A model generated the notes under the pieces. That model was given only the letters and a program-made list of their open reading frames with translations, was not told the DNA's origin and searched no databases. Shown here piece by piece: positions 18,020-25,643 of a DNA stretch of 64,000 bases; position 1 is the stretch's first letter; the number at the start of each line of letters is the position of its first letter. The stretch comes from Streptomyces panaciradicis (GTDB taxonomy: Bacteria > Actinomycetota > Actinomycetes > Streptomycetales > Streptomycetaceae), in contig NZ_JAMGBF010000040.1 in NCBI RefSeq assembly GCF_023516615.1, positions 43,177-107,176 of the forward strand. The letters are read 5' to 3'. Made by a program: the position numbers and the translations under genes.

Positions 18020-19584
18020 GCGCCGGTCGCCTCCAGGACCGCCATCGCCGCGTTGTGGCCGGGGACGCCGCTCACGCCGCCGCCGCGTACCGCTCCGGCA
18101 CCGCACAGCAGGACGTTGGCGTGGCCGGTCTCCACGCCCCAGCGGCCGGTGCCCTCCTGGGTGTGCGGCCAGGCCAGGGCGCGGTGGAAGATGTTGCCGC
18201 CGGGCAGGCGCAGGTCGCGCTCCAGGTCCAGGGGGGTCTTCGCCTCGATGCAGGGGCGGCCGTCCGCGTCGACGGCCAGGCAGTCGGCGAGCGGTTCGGC
18301 GAGGTGGGCGTCGAGCTGGGCGAGGGTGGACTTCAGGAGTTCCTCGCGCACGGAGTCGTTGTCCGCCTCGAAGAGCCGGGCCGGGGTGTGCAGGCCGAAG
18401 AGGGTGAGCGTCTGGTAGCCCTGCTCGACGAGGTCCGCACCGAGGATCGTGGGGTCGGTCAGGGAGTGGCAGTAGATCTCCGAGGGCGGTGCGGCGGGCA
18501 GCCGGCCCGCGGCGGCCTGGGCGTGGGCGGTGGCGAGCTGCTCGTAGCCCTCGGCGATGTGGAAGGTGCCGGCGAACGCCTCGCGCGGGTCGACGGAGTC
18601 GTCACGCAGCCTGGGCAGCCGCTTGAGCAGCATGTTCACCTTCAGCTGGGCGCCCTCGGCGGGGGCGGGCGGCGCGTCGCCGGTCAGCTCGGCCAGGGCC
18701 TGCGGGGAGGCGTTGACCAGCACGTGGCGGGCGCCGACCGTGGCCTCGCCGTCGGCCGTGCGGTACGTGATCTCGGCGGCTCGCCCGTCCGTGTCGACGC
18801 GCACCGCCTCGTGCCCGGTGGCGACGACCGCGCCCGCCTCCCGGGCCGCCGCGGCCAGGGCGTCGGTCAGCGCGCCCATGCCGCCGACCGGGACGTCCCA
18901 CGCGCCCGTGCCGCCACCGATGACGTGGTAGAGGAAGCAGCGGTTCTGGGCCAGCGAGGGATCGTGGGCGTCGGCGAAGGTCCCGATGAGGGCGTCGGTG
19001 AGGACCACGCCCCGCACGAGGTCGTCGGCGAAGCGGTCCTCGACGGCGACGCCGAGCGGGTCCTCGAAGAGGATGCGCCACGCCTCCTCGTCGTCGATGC
19101 GCCGGCGCAGCTCGTCCCGGGTGGGCAGCGGCTCGGTGAGGGTCGGGAAGACGCGCTCGGCGACGCGGCCCGTCATGCCGTAGAAGCGCTGCCATGCCTC
19201 GTACTCGCGCTCGGAGCCGGTGAGCCGGGCGAAGGCCTCCCGGGTGCGCCTCTCGCCGCCGCCGACCAGCAGTCCGGTGGCCCGGCCGGCGCGTTCCACG
19301 GGGGTGTACGACGAGATGGTGCGGGCGCGGACGCGGAAGTCCAGGCCGAGGTCGCGCACGATCTTCTTCGGCAGCAGGCTGACCAGGTACGAGTAGCGCG
19401 ACAGCCGTGCGTCCACGCCGGCGAACGGACGGGTGGAGACGGCGGCGCCGCCGGTGTGCCCGAGGCGCTCCAGGACCAGCACGGATCGTCCGGCGCGGGC
19501 CAGGTAGGCGGCGGCGACCAGGCCGTTGTGGCCGGCGCCGACGACGACGGCGTCGTAGCTGCGGTGTGCCTCGTGTGCGGTCAT
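18016..19584 (-). CDS. Phytoene-dehydrogenase-like FAD oxidoreductase
   Basis: 522 residues from ATG at 19584. N-terminal FAD dinucleotide fold YDAVVVGAGHNGLVAAAYLARAG followed by VLERLGHTGGAAVS, and the C-terminal flavin motif [22 protein letters not shown]. This is the CrtI/BCO (all-trans-retinol saturase-like) group, which desaturates or saturates isoprenoid or polyunsaturated chains. No carotenoid cluster is nearby, so a lipid substrate is equally likely. Overlaps the downstream methyltransferase start. Confidence 0.88.
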   Translation of the reverse strand: MTAHEAHRSYDAVVVGAGHNGLVAAAYLARAGRSVLVLERLGHTGGAAVSTRPFAGVDARLSRYSYLVSLLPKKIVRDLGLDFRVRARTISSYTPVERAGRATGLLVGGGERRTREAFARLTGSEREYEAWQRFYGMTGRVAERVFPTLTEPLPTRDELRRRIDDEEAWRILFEDPLGVAVEDRFADDLVRGVVLTDALIGTFADAHDPSLAQNRCFLYHVIGGGTGAWDVPVGGMGALTDALAAAAREAGAVVATGHEAVRVDTDGRAAEITYRTADGEATVGARHVLVNASPQALAELTGDAPPAPAEGAQLKVNMLLKRLPRLRDDSVDPREAFAGTFHIAEGYEQLATAHAQAAAGRLPAAPPSEIYCHSLTDPTILGADLVEQGYQTLTLFGLHTPARLFEADNDSVREELLKSTLAQLDAHLAEPLADCLAVDADGRPCIEAKTPLDLERDLRLPGGNIFHRALAWPHTQEGTGRWGVETGHANVLLCGAGAVRGGGVSGVPGHNAAMAVLEATGA

Positions 19585-19679
19585 GGTTCTTGGTAACACG
19601 CGGTGATCCGGATCGGCCAGAGAGGGACACCGAGCGGTGAGCAGCGGGTGCCATCGGCGACACGGACGCGGCGACGCGA

Positions 19680-22037
19680 TCACTGCCCGCCGGCGGCCTG
19701 CTGCCGCTGGCGCAGCACCGCCACCCTGCGGTACAGCTCGACGGCCTCCGCGCCGCGGCCGAGCTGCTCCAGGCAGTGGGCCTCGTCGTTGCGGCTGGCG
19801 AGGGCGTCGGGGTGCTCGGGCCCCAGGACGCGCTCGCGGGCGGCGGCCACCCGCCGGTACTCGGTCAGGGCGTCGGCCCAGCGGCCCAGCCAGCCCAGGC
19901 CGACGGCGACCTCGCGGCGGCTGACCAGGGTGTCGGGGTGCTCGGGCCCCAGAACGCGCTCGCGGATGGCGCACACGTCGCGGGATTCGGCCAGGGCCTC
20001 CTCCCAGCGGCCCAGCCGGCCGAGGTTGACGCCGAGGCCGTGCCGGGCGCGCAGGGTCTCGGGATGGGTGGCCCCCTGGACCCGGGTGCGGTCGTCGATC
20101 AGTGCGCGGTACAGGGCCAGCGCGTCCTCGCTGCGGCCGAGCCGGCCGAGGCTGATGCCGATCTCGTAGCGGGCGGCGAGGGTGTCGGCGTGGTCGGGGC
20201 CGAGGGCGCGGGCGCGGGCCTCGGCGACCTCGCGGTAGGTCTGCAGCGCCTCCTGCCAGCGGCCCAACTGCCCCAGCGCGTAGGCGACCTCGTAGCGGGT
20301 GACCAGGGTGTCGGGGTGCTCGGGGCCCAGGACGCGGGCGCGGGCGGCGGCCACGTCGCGGGCCATGCGGTAGGAGTCCTCCTGGCGGCCGAGCCTGCTG
20401 AGGTTGAAGGCGAGGTTGTGGCGGCAGCGCAGGGTGTCGGGGTGGTCGGCGCCCAGGACGCGCTCGCGGGCGGCGAGCACGGCGGTGTACACCTGGTGCG
20501 CGTCGAAGTGGCGGCCCAACTGGCCCAGTACGTAGGCCATTTCCTGGCGGGCGGCCAGGGTGTCGGGGTGGTCGGCGCCCAGGACGCGCTCGCGGGCGGC
20601 GCGCACGGCGGTGTACACCTGGTGCGCGTCGAAGTGGCGGCCCAACTGGCCCAGTACGTAGGCCATTTCCTGGCGGGCGGCCAGGGTGTCGGGGTGGTCG
20701 GCGCCCACGGCGCGCGTTCTCGCGGCGGCCACGAACTTGTACTCCCGCAGGGCGTCGGCCGCGTGGCCGGTGCGGCTCAGGGTGAAGGCGACCTCGTAGC
20801 GGCTGGCGAGGGTGTCGGGGTGCTCGGGCCCCAGCAGCCGCGCACGGTCGGCGGCCACCGCGCGGTGCACGTCCCCGGCTTCCGCCCAGCGGCCCGAACG
20901 GGCCAGCGCGAGCCCGGCGTTGTGCCGTCCGGCCAGCGCGGTGAGCGTCTCCGGGGCGGGCTCCGGCGCGGTCGCGCCCGGTCGTGCGGCGTCGGGGCGC
21001 GGGGTCCACTCGCCGGTCAGCCCGGCGGCCGCGTCCCGCGGGGTGGCGTCCGGGCCGGCGCCCGTGGCCTTGTGGCCCATGGTCATGCCGCGCGTCCACG
21101 ACGGCAGGCGGGGCGTGCCCGCGGGCCGCTGCCCGGGCGGGTCGAGAGCCGGCCGCGGGGTCACGACGGTCGGCACGTACGCCGGTGTCGTACGCCCCAG
21201 GCCGATGCGGCGGCCCAGTTCCTGGGCGTCCGGCGGGCGTTGTTCCGGCCGCTTGGCCAGCAGGTCGAGGATGATCCGCTCGAGGTACTCGGGCAGCTCG
21301 GCGCGGTGATGGCGGGGCGGCCGGGGCGGGGTGTCGCGGTGGCCGACGAGGATCGCCCAGGGGTCGTCGAGGTCGAAGGGCGGCACGCCGGTGGCGATCT
21401 CGTACAGCACGCAGCCCAGCGAGTACAGGTCGCTGCGCTGGTCCACCTCGGAGCCGCCGATCTGCTCCGGGGACATGTAGTGCGGGGTGCCCATCGCGAC
21501 GCCGGTGCCGGTCAGCCGGGAGGTGAAGCCGATGTCGTGGCCGAGGCGGGCGATGCCGAAGTCGCAGATCTTCACCGCGCCGTCGGTGAGCCGCACGATG
21601 TTGGCGGGCTTCAGGTCGCGGTGCACGATGCCCTGCTTGTGGGTGTAGGCGAGGGCGGCGGCGACCTGGTCGGCGATGTCGACGACGTCGGGGACGGGCA
21701 GCGGTCGGTGCTGGTTGTCCTCCAGCAACTGGCTGAGGTTGCGGCCCTCCAGCAGCTCCATCACCAAAAAGAGCACGCCGTCGGTCTCGCCGAAGTCGTG
21801 GACGACGGTCACACCGCGGTGCTGGAGGGCGGCGGCCACCCGGGCCTCGCGCCGGAACCGTTCCCGCAGCACCCTGGCGAAGGCCTGGTCGTGGTGGGGC
21901 CCGAGGGGCTTCAGGCACTTCACGGCGACATGCCGGCCGAGCGACTCGTCCCGGGCCCGCCACACCTCGCCCATACCGCCCCGCCCGATCAGGTCGAGCA
22001 GCCGGTACCGGCCCTGGATCAGCCTGCTGTCCCCCAT
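19680..22037 (-). CDS. Serine/threonine protein kinase with C-terminal TPR array
   Basis: 785 residues from ATG at 22037; no transmembrane helix seen. Residues about 10-270 are a Hanks-type kinase: LIGRGGMGEVWRARD, VAVKCLKP, IVHRDLKPANIV, ICDFGIARL, GTPHYMSPEQIGG. A proline-rich linker follows, then roughly ten 42-residue tetratricopeptide repeats of the form LGxEHPDTLxxRxExAxxLxxLGR, similar to kinesin-light-chain/FGR repeats. Two neighbouring repeats are almost identical in DNA (20431-20708), a recent tandem duplication. The TPR array probably recruits substrate proteins. The gene is 62 bases downstream of the MpaB-family gene. Confidence 0.92.
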   Translation of the reverse strand: MGDSRLIQGRYRLLDLIGRGGMGEVWRARDESLGRHVAVKCLKPLGPHHDQAFARVLRERFRREARVAAALQHRGVTVVHDFGETDGVLFLVMELLEGRNLSQLLEDNQHRPLPVPDVVDIADQVAAALAYTHKQGIVHRDLKPANIVRLTDGAVKICDFGIARLGHDIGFTSRLTGTGVAMGTPHYMSPEQIGGSEVDQRSDLYSLGCVLYEIATGVPPFDLDDPWAILVGHRDTPPRPPRHHRAELPEYLERIILDLLAKRPEQRPPDAQELGRRIGLGRTTPAYVPTVVTPRPALDPPGQRPAGTPRLPSWTRGMTMGHKATGAGPDATPRDAAAGLTGEWTPRPDAARPGATAPEPAPETLTALAGRHNAGLALARSGRWAEAGDVHRAVAADRARLLGPEHPDTLASRYEVAFTLSRTGHAADALREYKFVAAARTRAVGADHPDTLAARQEMAYVLGQLGRHFDAHQVYTAVRAARERVLGADHPDTLAARQEMAYVLGQLGRHFDAHQVYTAVLAARERVLGADHPDTLRCRHNLAFNLSRLGRQEDSYRMARDVAAARARVLGPEHPDTLVTRYEVAYALGQLGRWQEALQTYREVAEARARALGPDHADTLAARYEIGISLGRLGRSEDALALYRALIDDRTRVQGATHPETLRARHGLGVNLGRLGRWEEALAESRDVCAIRERVLGPEHPDTLVSRREVAVGLGWLGRWADALTEYRRVAAARERVLGPEHPDALASRNDEAHCLEQLGRGAEAVELYRRVAVLRQRQQAAGGQ
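20431..20708. repeat. 126-bp tandem duplication inside the kinase TPR region
   Basis: Unit starting AGGGTGTCGG at 20431 repeats at 20557 and again begins at 20683: period 126 bp = 42 residues. The first two copies differ at about one base (near 20484). Other repeats of the array have diverged, so this copy is recent. Confidence 0.85.
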
Positions 22038-22099
22038 CGTCCGCGACCGCCCCCGTACCTCTTCGCCCCGCCCACCCCTGGCTCGTCCAGTATGGCGAC

Positions 22100-22942
22100 C
22101 TATCGTCCGAGTTTGTACGGTGCCGGACGGGAGCCGGGTCCGAGCCGGTCCATCGCCCGCAGGATGTGCTTGGGCGGCAGTTGCCAGCGCACACGGGCGG
22201 GGACGCAGCGCAGCAGGTTGCCCGTGGCCCGCAGGCGCCGGGTGACGGTCTCGGGTTTCGGTGCCGGTCTGCCGTACAGCTCGTGGGCGTACGGCGGCAG
22301 GGCGGCGTACGCCAGGTGCGCCACGCGCCGCCACAGCACCTCGCGCGCCGGGACCAGGAGGGGGTGCGTCGGCGGGCGGAGCAGGAAGTCGTCCACCTCG
22401 CGTGCCTCGGGTCCGACGGCGAGTTCGGGGCGGACCTTGTCGAAGTAGGCGTTCATCTCGGCCTGGTTCGCGGGGACGGCGTCCGGGTCGAGGCCCACCA
22501 GGCGGGCGCTGACGCGGTGTTCGCCGATGTAGCGGTCGGCCTCGGCGTCGGTGAGGCGGAAGCCGGAGCGGCGCAGGACCTGCAGATAGGAGTCGATCTC
22601 GGCGCAGTGCACCCACAGCAGCAGCTCGGGTTCGTCGACGCCGTACCGCTCGCCGGTGCCCGGGTCGACGGCCGACAGCATGCGGTGGATCTTGCGCACC
22701 CGGGCGCCGGCGCGCTCGGCCGCCTCGGTGGTGCCGTACGTCGTGGTGCCCACGAAGTCGGCGGTCCGCATCAGCCGCCCCCAGGCGTCCCGGCGGAAGT
22801 CGGAGTTCTGCATGACGCCGCGCACCGCGCGCGGGTGCAGGGCCTGGAGGTAGAGCGCGCGGATGCCGGCGACCCACATCATCGGGTCGCCGTGCATCTG
22901 CCAGGTCACGGAGTTCGGTGTGAACAGCCCGGGATCGCCCAT
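22100..22942 (-). CDS. MpaB-family oxygenase (DUF2236)
   Basis: 280 residues. Shows the family core: LQALHPRAVRGVMQNSDFRRDAWGR with the conserved His, FVGTTTYGTTEAAERAGARVRKIHRML and LLLWVHCAEIDSYL with further conserved His. Relatives include the latex-clearing protein and the MpaB fungal oxygenase, haem-dependent enzymes that cleave isoprenoid double bonds. The start is nine bases from the end of the acyl-CoA dehydrogenase gene, so the pair probably forms an operon for lipid or isoprenoid breakdown. Confidence 0.85.
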   Translation of the reverse strand: MGDPGLFTPNSVTWQMHGDPMMWVAGIRALYLQALHPRAVRGVMQNSDFRRDAWGRLMRTADFVGTTTYGTTEAAERAGARVRKIHRMLSAVDPGTGERYGVDEPELLLWVHCAEIDSYLQVLRRSGFRLTDAEADRYIGEHRVSARLVGLDPDAVPANQAEMNAYFDKVRPELAVGPEAREVDDFLLRPPTHPLLVPAREVLWRRVAHLAYAALPPYAHELYGRPAPKPETVTRRLRATGNLLRCVPARVRWQLPPKHILRAMDRLGPGSRPAPYKLGR

Positions 22943-22951
22943 GCCCGCAGG

Positions 22952-24130
22952 TTAACGCCGTACCCGCGGCATCCCCAGGCCGATCCAGGAGATGATCTCG
23001 CGCTGGATCTCGTTGTTGCCGCCGCCGAAGGTGAAGATGACCGCCGAGCGGTAGCCGCGTTCGAGCTCGCCGTGGAGCACCGCACCCGCGGAGCCCTCCT
23101 TCAGGGCACCGGCGGCGGCGACGATCTCCATCAGCCAGGCGTAGGCGTCCCGGCGGGCCTCGGAGCCGTAGACCTTGACCGCGGAGGCGTCCTGCGGGGT
23201 GAGGGTGCCGTTCTGGACGGCGTTGACCATCTGCCAGTTCAGGAGCTTCATCGCGTCGAGCCGGGTGTGGGTCTGGGCGAGGCGGCGGCGCACCCAGGGC
23301 AGGTCGACGACGCGGCGGCCGTCGGCGAGCTTGGTCTCCATGGCCCAGCGCTGCACGTCGTGCAGGGCGCGGATGGCCATGGTGCCGTGGGCGGCCAGGG
23401 TGACGCGCTCGTGGTTGAGCTGGTTGGTGATCAGCCGCCAGCCCTCGTTCTCGGCGCCGACCCGCCGGGAGAGGGGGACGCGGACGTTCTCGTAGTAGCT
23501 GGCGGTGGTGTCGTGGGAGGCGAGGGTGGTGATGACGGTGCAGGAGTAGCCGGGGTCGGTGGTGGGGACCAGGAGCATGGTGATGCCCTTGTGGGGCGGG
23601 GCGTCCGGGTCGGTGCGGGTGGCGAGCCACACCCAGTCGGCGGTGTCGCCGTTGGTCGTCCAGATCTTCTGCCCGTTGACCACGTACGTGTCGCCGTCCC
23701 GCACGGCGCGGGTCTTCAGCGAGGCGAGGTCGGTGCCGGCGTCGGGCTCGCTGTAGCCGATGGCGAAGTCGATCTCGCCGGAGAGGACCTTGGGCAGGAA
23801 GTACGCCTTCTGCTCGTCCGTGCCGTACCGCATGATCGTGGGGCCGACGGTGTTGAGCGCCATGAGGGGCAGCGGGACGCCGGCCTGGGCGGCCTCGTCG
23901 AAGAAGATGAACTGCTCCATCGCCGTCAGGCCGCGGCCGCCGTACTCCTCGGGCCAGCCCACGCCGAGCCAGCCGTCCGTGCCGAGGCGGCGGATCGTCT
24001 CGCGGTAGAAGCGTTTCTGCGCGGCGGGGTCGGCGTGGCGGGCGTAGGCGTTGTCCGGTACCAGCTCGGCGAAGTAGTCGCGCAGTTCGGCGCGCAGCCG
24101 CTGCTGCTCGGGCGTGTATTCGAGGTGCAC
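22952..24130 (-). CDS. Acyl-CoA dehydrogenase
   Basis: 392 residues from GTG at 24130, selected because GGAGG lies seven bases upstream. FAD-dependent alpha,beta-desaturase of acyl-CoA thioesters: GWPEEYGGRGLTAMEQFIFFDEA, FAIGYSEPDAGTDLASLKTRA, GQKIWTTNGDTADW and the C-terminal GGGNNEIQREIISWIGLGMPR. The YSEPDAGTDLA and NGQKIWTT motifs are seen in the FadE subgroup used for steroid side chains and rings. A KstR-like box sits 44 bases upstream. Confidence 0.92.
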   Translation of the reverse strand: MHLEYTPEQQRLRAELRDYFAELVPDNAYARHADPAAQKRFYRETIRRLGTDGWLGVGWPEEYGGRGLTAMEQFIFFDEAAQAGVPLPLMALNTVGPTIMRYGTDEQKAYFLPKVLSGEIDFAIGYSEPDAGTDLASLKTRAVRDGDTYVVNGQKIWTTNGDTADWVWLATRTDPDAPPHKGITMLLVPTTDPGYSCTVITTLASHDTTASYYENVRVPLSRRVGAENEGWRLITNQLNHERVTLAAHGTMAIRALHDVQRWAMETKLADGRRVVDLPWVRRRLAQTHTRLDAMKLLNWQMVNAVQNGTLTPQDASAVKVYGSEARRDAYAWLMEIVAAAGALKEGSAGAVLHGELERGYRSAVIFTFGGGNNEIQREIISWIGLGMPRVRR

Positions 24131-24173
24131 GGCGCCTCCAGGCATCCCAGGCCGGTCCTGACGGCGCACACCG

Positions 24174-24187
24174 TAGAACGTGTTCCA
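24174..24187. promoter_or_regulatory. KstR-like operator
   Basis: TAGAAC-GT-GTTCCA lies 44 bases upstream of the acyl-CoA dehydrogenase start. It matches the TNNAACNNGTTNNA pattern known for KstR, the TetR repressor of actinobacterial cholesterol catabolism. Assignment to KstR itself is inference. Confidence 0.5.
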
Positions 24188-24230
24188 GTAATTGGGAATG
24201 GCGAGGATGCGGAAAGAGCCGGGCGGAGCG

Positions 24231-24605
24231 TCAGCGCAGCGTGGCGAGGAAGTCCGTGCAGGCCTGCGCGCACTCCCGGCAGGCCTTCGCGCCGTCCTCG
24301 GCGCCCGCCAGCCGGTCGAAGGCGTGCGCGGCCTCCAGGCACACCGTGCGGCACCATTCCAGCTGGATGCGGATGCCCGCCTCGTCCAGCCGGTTCTGCT
24401 CGGACAGCACGCGACAGGTCGCGTCGCACACCTCCGCGCACATGATGCCCTTGCGTCGTACGAGTTCCTGCTCCTCCGTGCCGTCCGGGTCCACGAGGCT
24501 CGCGCGCAGAGCACACGCGCGTGCGCACTCCGTGCACGCCTGGGCGCACGCGAAGCGGTCCTCCAGGAACTGGAAGAGCTCCTGCTGGGTCGTTGTCGTA
24601 GTCAC
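24231..24605 (-). CDS. Four-helix-bundle Cys-rich copper-storage-like protein (DUF326 type)
   Basis: 124 residues from GTG at 24605; the open frame extends 30 codons upstream without recognisable protein. Regular cysteine pairs spaced along helices: CAQACTECARACALRAS, CAEVCDATCRVLS, CRTVCLEAAHAF and CRECAQACTDFL. This pattern matches the Csp3/DUF326 four-helix bundles that hold many Cu(I) ions inside the bundle. No signal peptide is seen, so a cytosolic store is likely. Divergent from the DUF6479 gene. Confidence 0.8.
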   Translation of the reverse strand: MTTTTTQQELFQFLEDRFACAQACTECARACALRASLVDPDGTEEQELVRRKGIMCAEVCDATCRVLSEQNRLDEAGIRIQLEWCRTVCLEAAHAFDRLAGAEDGAKACRECAQACTDFLATLR

Positions 24606-24722
24606 CCGATTCGGGTAGCCGGAGCCCTCGCCGTCAAACACCCGGCCGCCGCTGACCGTGCGGTTCGCGCCGCCCGGGCGCCCGGCCCGGTTCACGTCCC
24701 GGGCTCGGGGTACCCGCGGGTC

Positions 24723-25076
24723 ATGAACAGCGCATCGATGGACATCGCCGCAAGCAGCGCCTCCGCGTTGGGGCTCATCGCGGCCGGCGTGGTGGTCGTG
24801 GCCCTGCTGCTGGGCGCCTTCCTGATGGGCTCACGCATTCGCCGCCGGGAGCCCGGTCCGCCGAGTCCGCAGGAGCAGCCGCGGCTGCCGGACGGGGGGC
24901 CGGTCCGCGAGGTGCGGGAGGTCCGTGAGCCCGACGAGGTGCCCCGCTCCGACCAGCGGCTGACCCCGCACGAGCTGCCGGGGCACGGCAACTCGCCGAC
25001 CCGCTCCGCCGCCTCGCAGGACCGGCCGCGCTGGACCGGGGGCAACAGCGGTTCGTTCGGCTCGGGCGGTCACTGA
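24723..25076 (+). CDS. DUF6479-family small membrane protein
   Basis: 117 residues from ATG at 24723. One N-terminal transmembrane helix (LGLIAAGVVVVALLLGAFLMG) followed by RIRRRE and a polar tail with the family signature QEQPRLPDGGPVREVREVRE and LTPHELPGHGNSPTR. This Streptomyces family has no known function. The tail is probably cytoplasmic by the positive-inside rule. The next gene on the same strand begins 42 bases later. Confidence 0.8.
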   Translation: MNSASMDIAASSASALGLIAAGVVVVALLLGAFLMGSRIRRREPGPPSPQEQPRLPDGGPVREVREVREPDEVPRSDQRLTPHELPGHGNSPTRSAASQDRPRWTGGNSGSFGSGGH

Positions 25077-25118
25077 GCCCGTGACCTCCCACTGCCCTCC
25101 CGAGAGGAAGTGAGAGCC

Positions 25119-25469
25119 ATGACCGACTCCGCCCGCACCGCCCTGCCACTGCCCGACTACGACCGTCTTCCCCTGGGTGGTCTGGAGAGCCGGATACGGT
25201 CGCTGACCGCCGACCAGGTCGACGAGCTGCTCGCCTGTGAACGCGCCCACGCGGACCGGCCGCCGGTGACCGCACTGCTGGCGGCCCGGCGGGAGCGGCT
25301 GCGCGCGGGCGCCGAGCCGACGCCGGGCGCCCCCTCGGCGCTCCGTCCCGAGCAGCACGGCGGCACCGCGGGCTCCCCGGTCCCTCCGGCGACCTCGCCC
25401 CAGCCCTCCAGCGCGCCCCCGCACGGCACCCCCGACCAGCGGGGAAAGCCGAAGGGCGACCGCACCTAG
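25119..25469 (+). CDS. Small conserved actinobacterial protein, function unknown
   Basis: 116 residues from ATG at 25119, with GAGAGGAAG about ten bases upstream. The first 60 residues form a compact helical domain (LPDYDRLPLGGLESRIRSLTADQVDELLACERAHADRPPV, here split only for reading: start LPDYDRLPLGGL, end ERAHADRPPV). I recognise this type from many short actinobacterial proteins without assigned role. The rest is a Pro/Ala/Ser-rich tail. No cysteine cluster, membrane helix or DNA-binding motif. Probably co-transcribed with the DUF6479 gene. Confidence 0.65.
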   Translation: MTDSARTALPLPDYDRLPLGGLESRIRSLTADQVDELLACERAHADRPPVTALLAARRERLRAGAEPTPGAPSALRPEQHGGTAGSPVPPATSPQPSSAPPHGTPDQRGKPKGDRT

Positions 25470-25480
25470 GAGTCCCCGGC

Positions 25481-25508
25481 CACGGCGCACGGGCACCCGT
25501 GCGCCGTG
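25481..25508. terminator. Perfect 13-bp hairpin between convergent genes
   Basis: CACGGCGCACGGG pairs exactly with CCCGTGCGCCGTG around a two-base loop, just past the small-protein gene and before the convergent ppdK. It could work in both directions; there is no U-tract, as is common in Streptomyces. Confidence 0.75.
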
Positions 25509-25643
25509 CTGCCCAGTAAGAGTGACGACCAAAGGAAAAGGCGGCCGCACCGGCGCCTGGCGCGGCCGCGCCGTCCTCCTGTCCACCGCCATGCGGCGGC
25601 GGGTACCCGGGGCGGCGAGCCCACTCACCGTCCCCGGGGTCTC

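Noticed and set aside
19680..21000. CRISPR-like regular repeats
   Set aside because: The repeats are in-frame 126-bp coding units of TPR motifs with no unique spacers.
22038..23630. Extension of the kinase reading frame upstream to 23630
   Set aside because: Translation upstream of 22037 is Arg/Pro-rich shadow of the MpaB and acyl-CoA dehydrogenase genes; the kinase glycine loop begins right after ATG at 22037.
25542..25575. Second terminator built from repeated GCGGCCGC
   Set aside because: The arms are self-palindromic and do not form a clear unique stem; the 13-bp hairpin at 25481 already explains the site.
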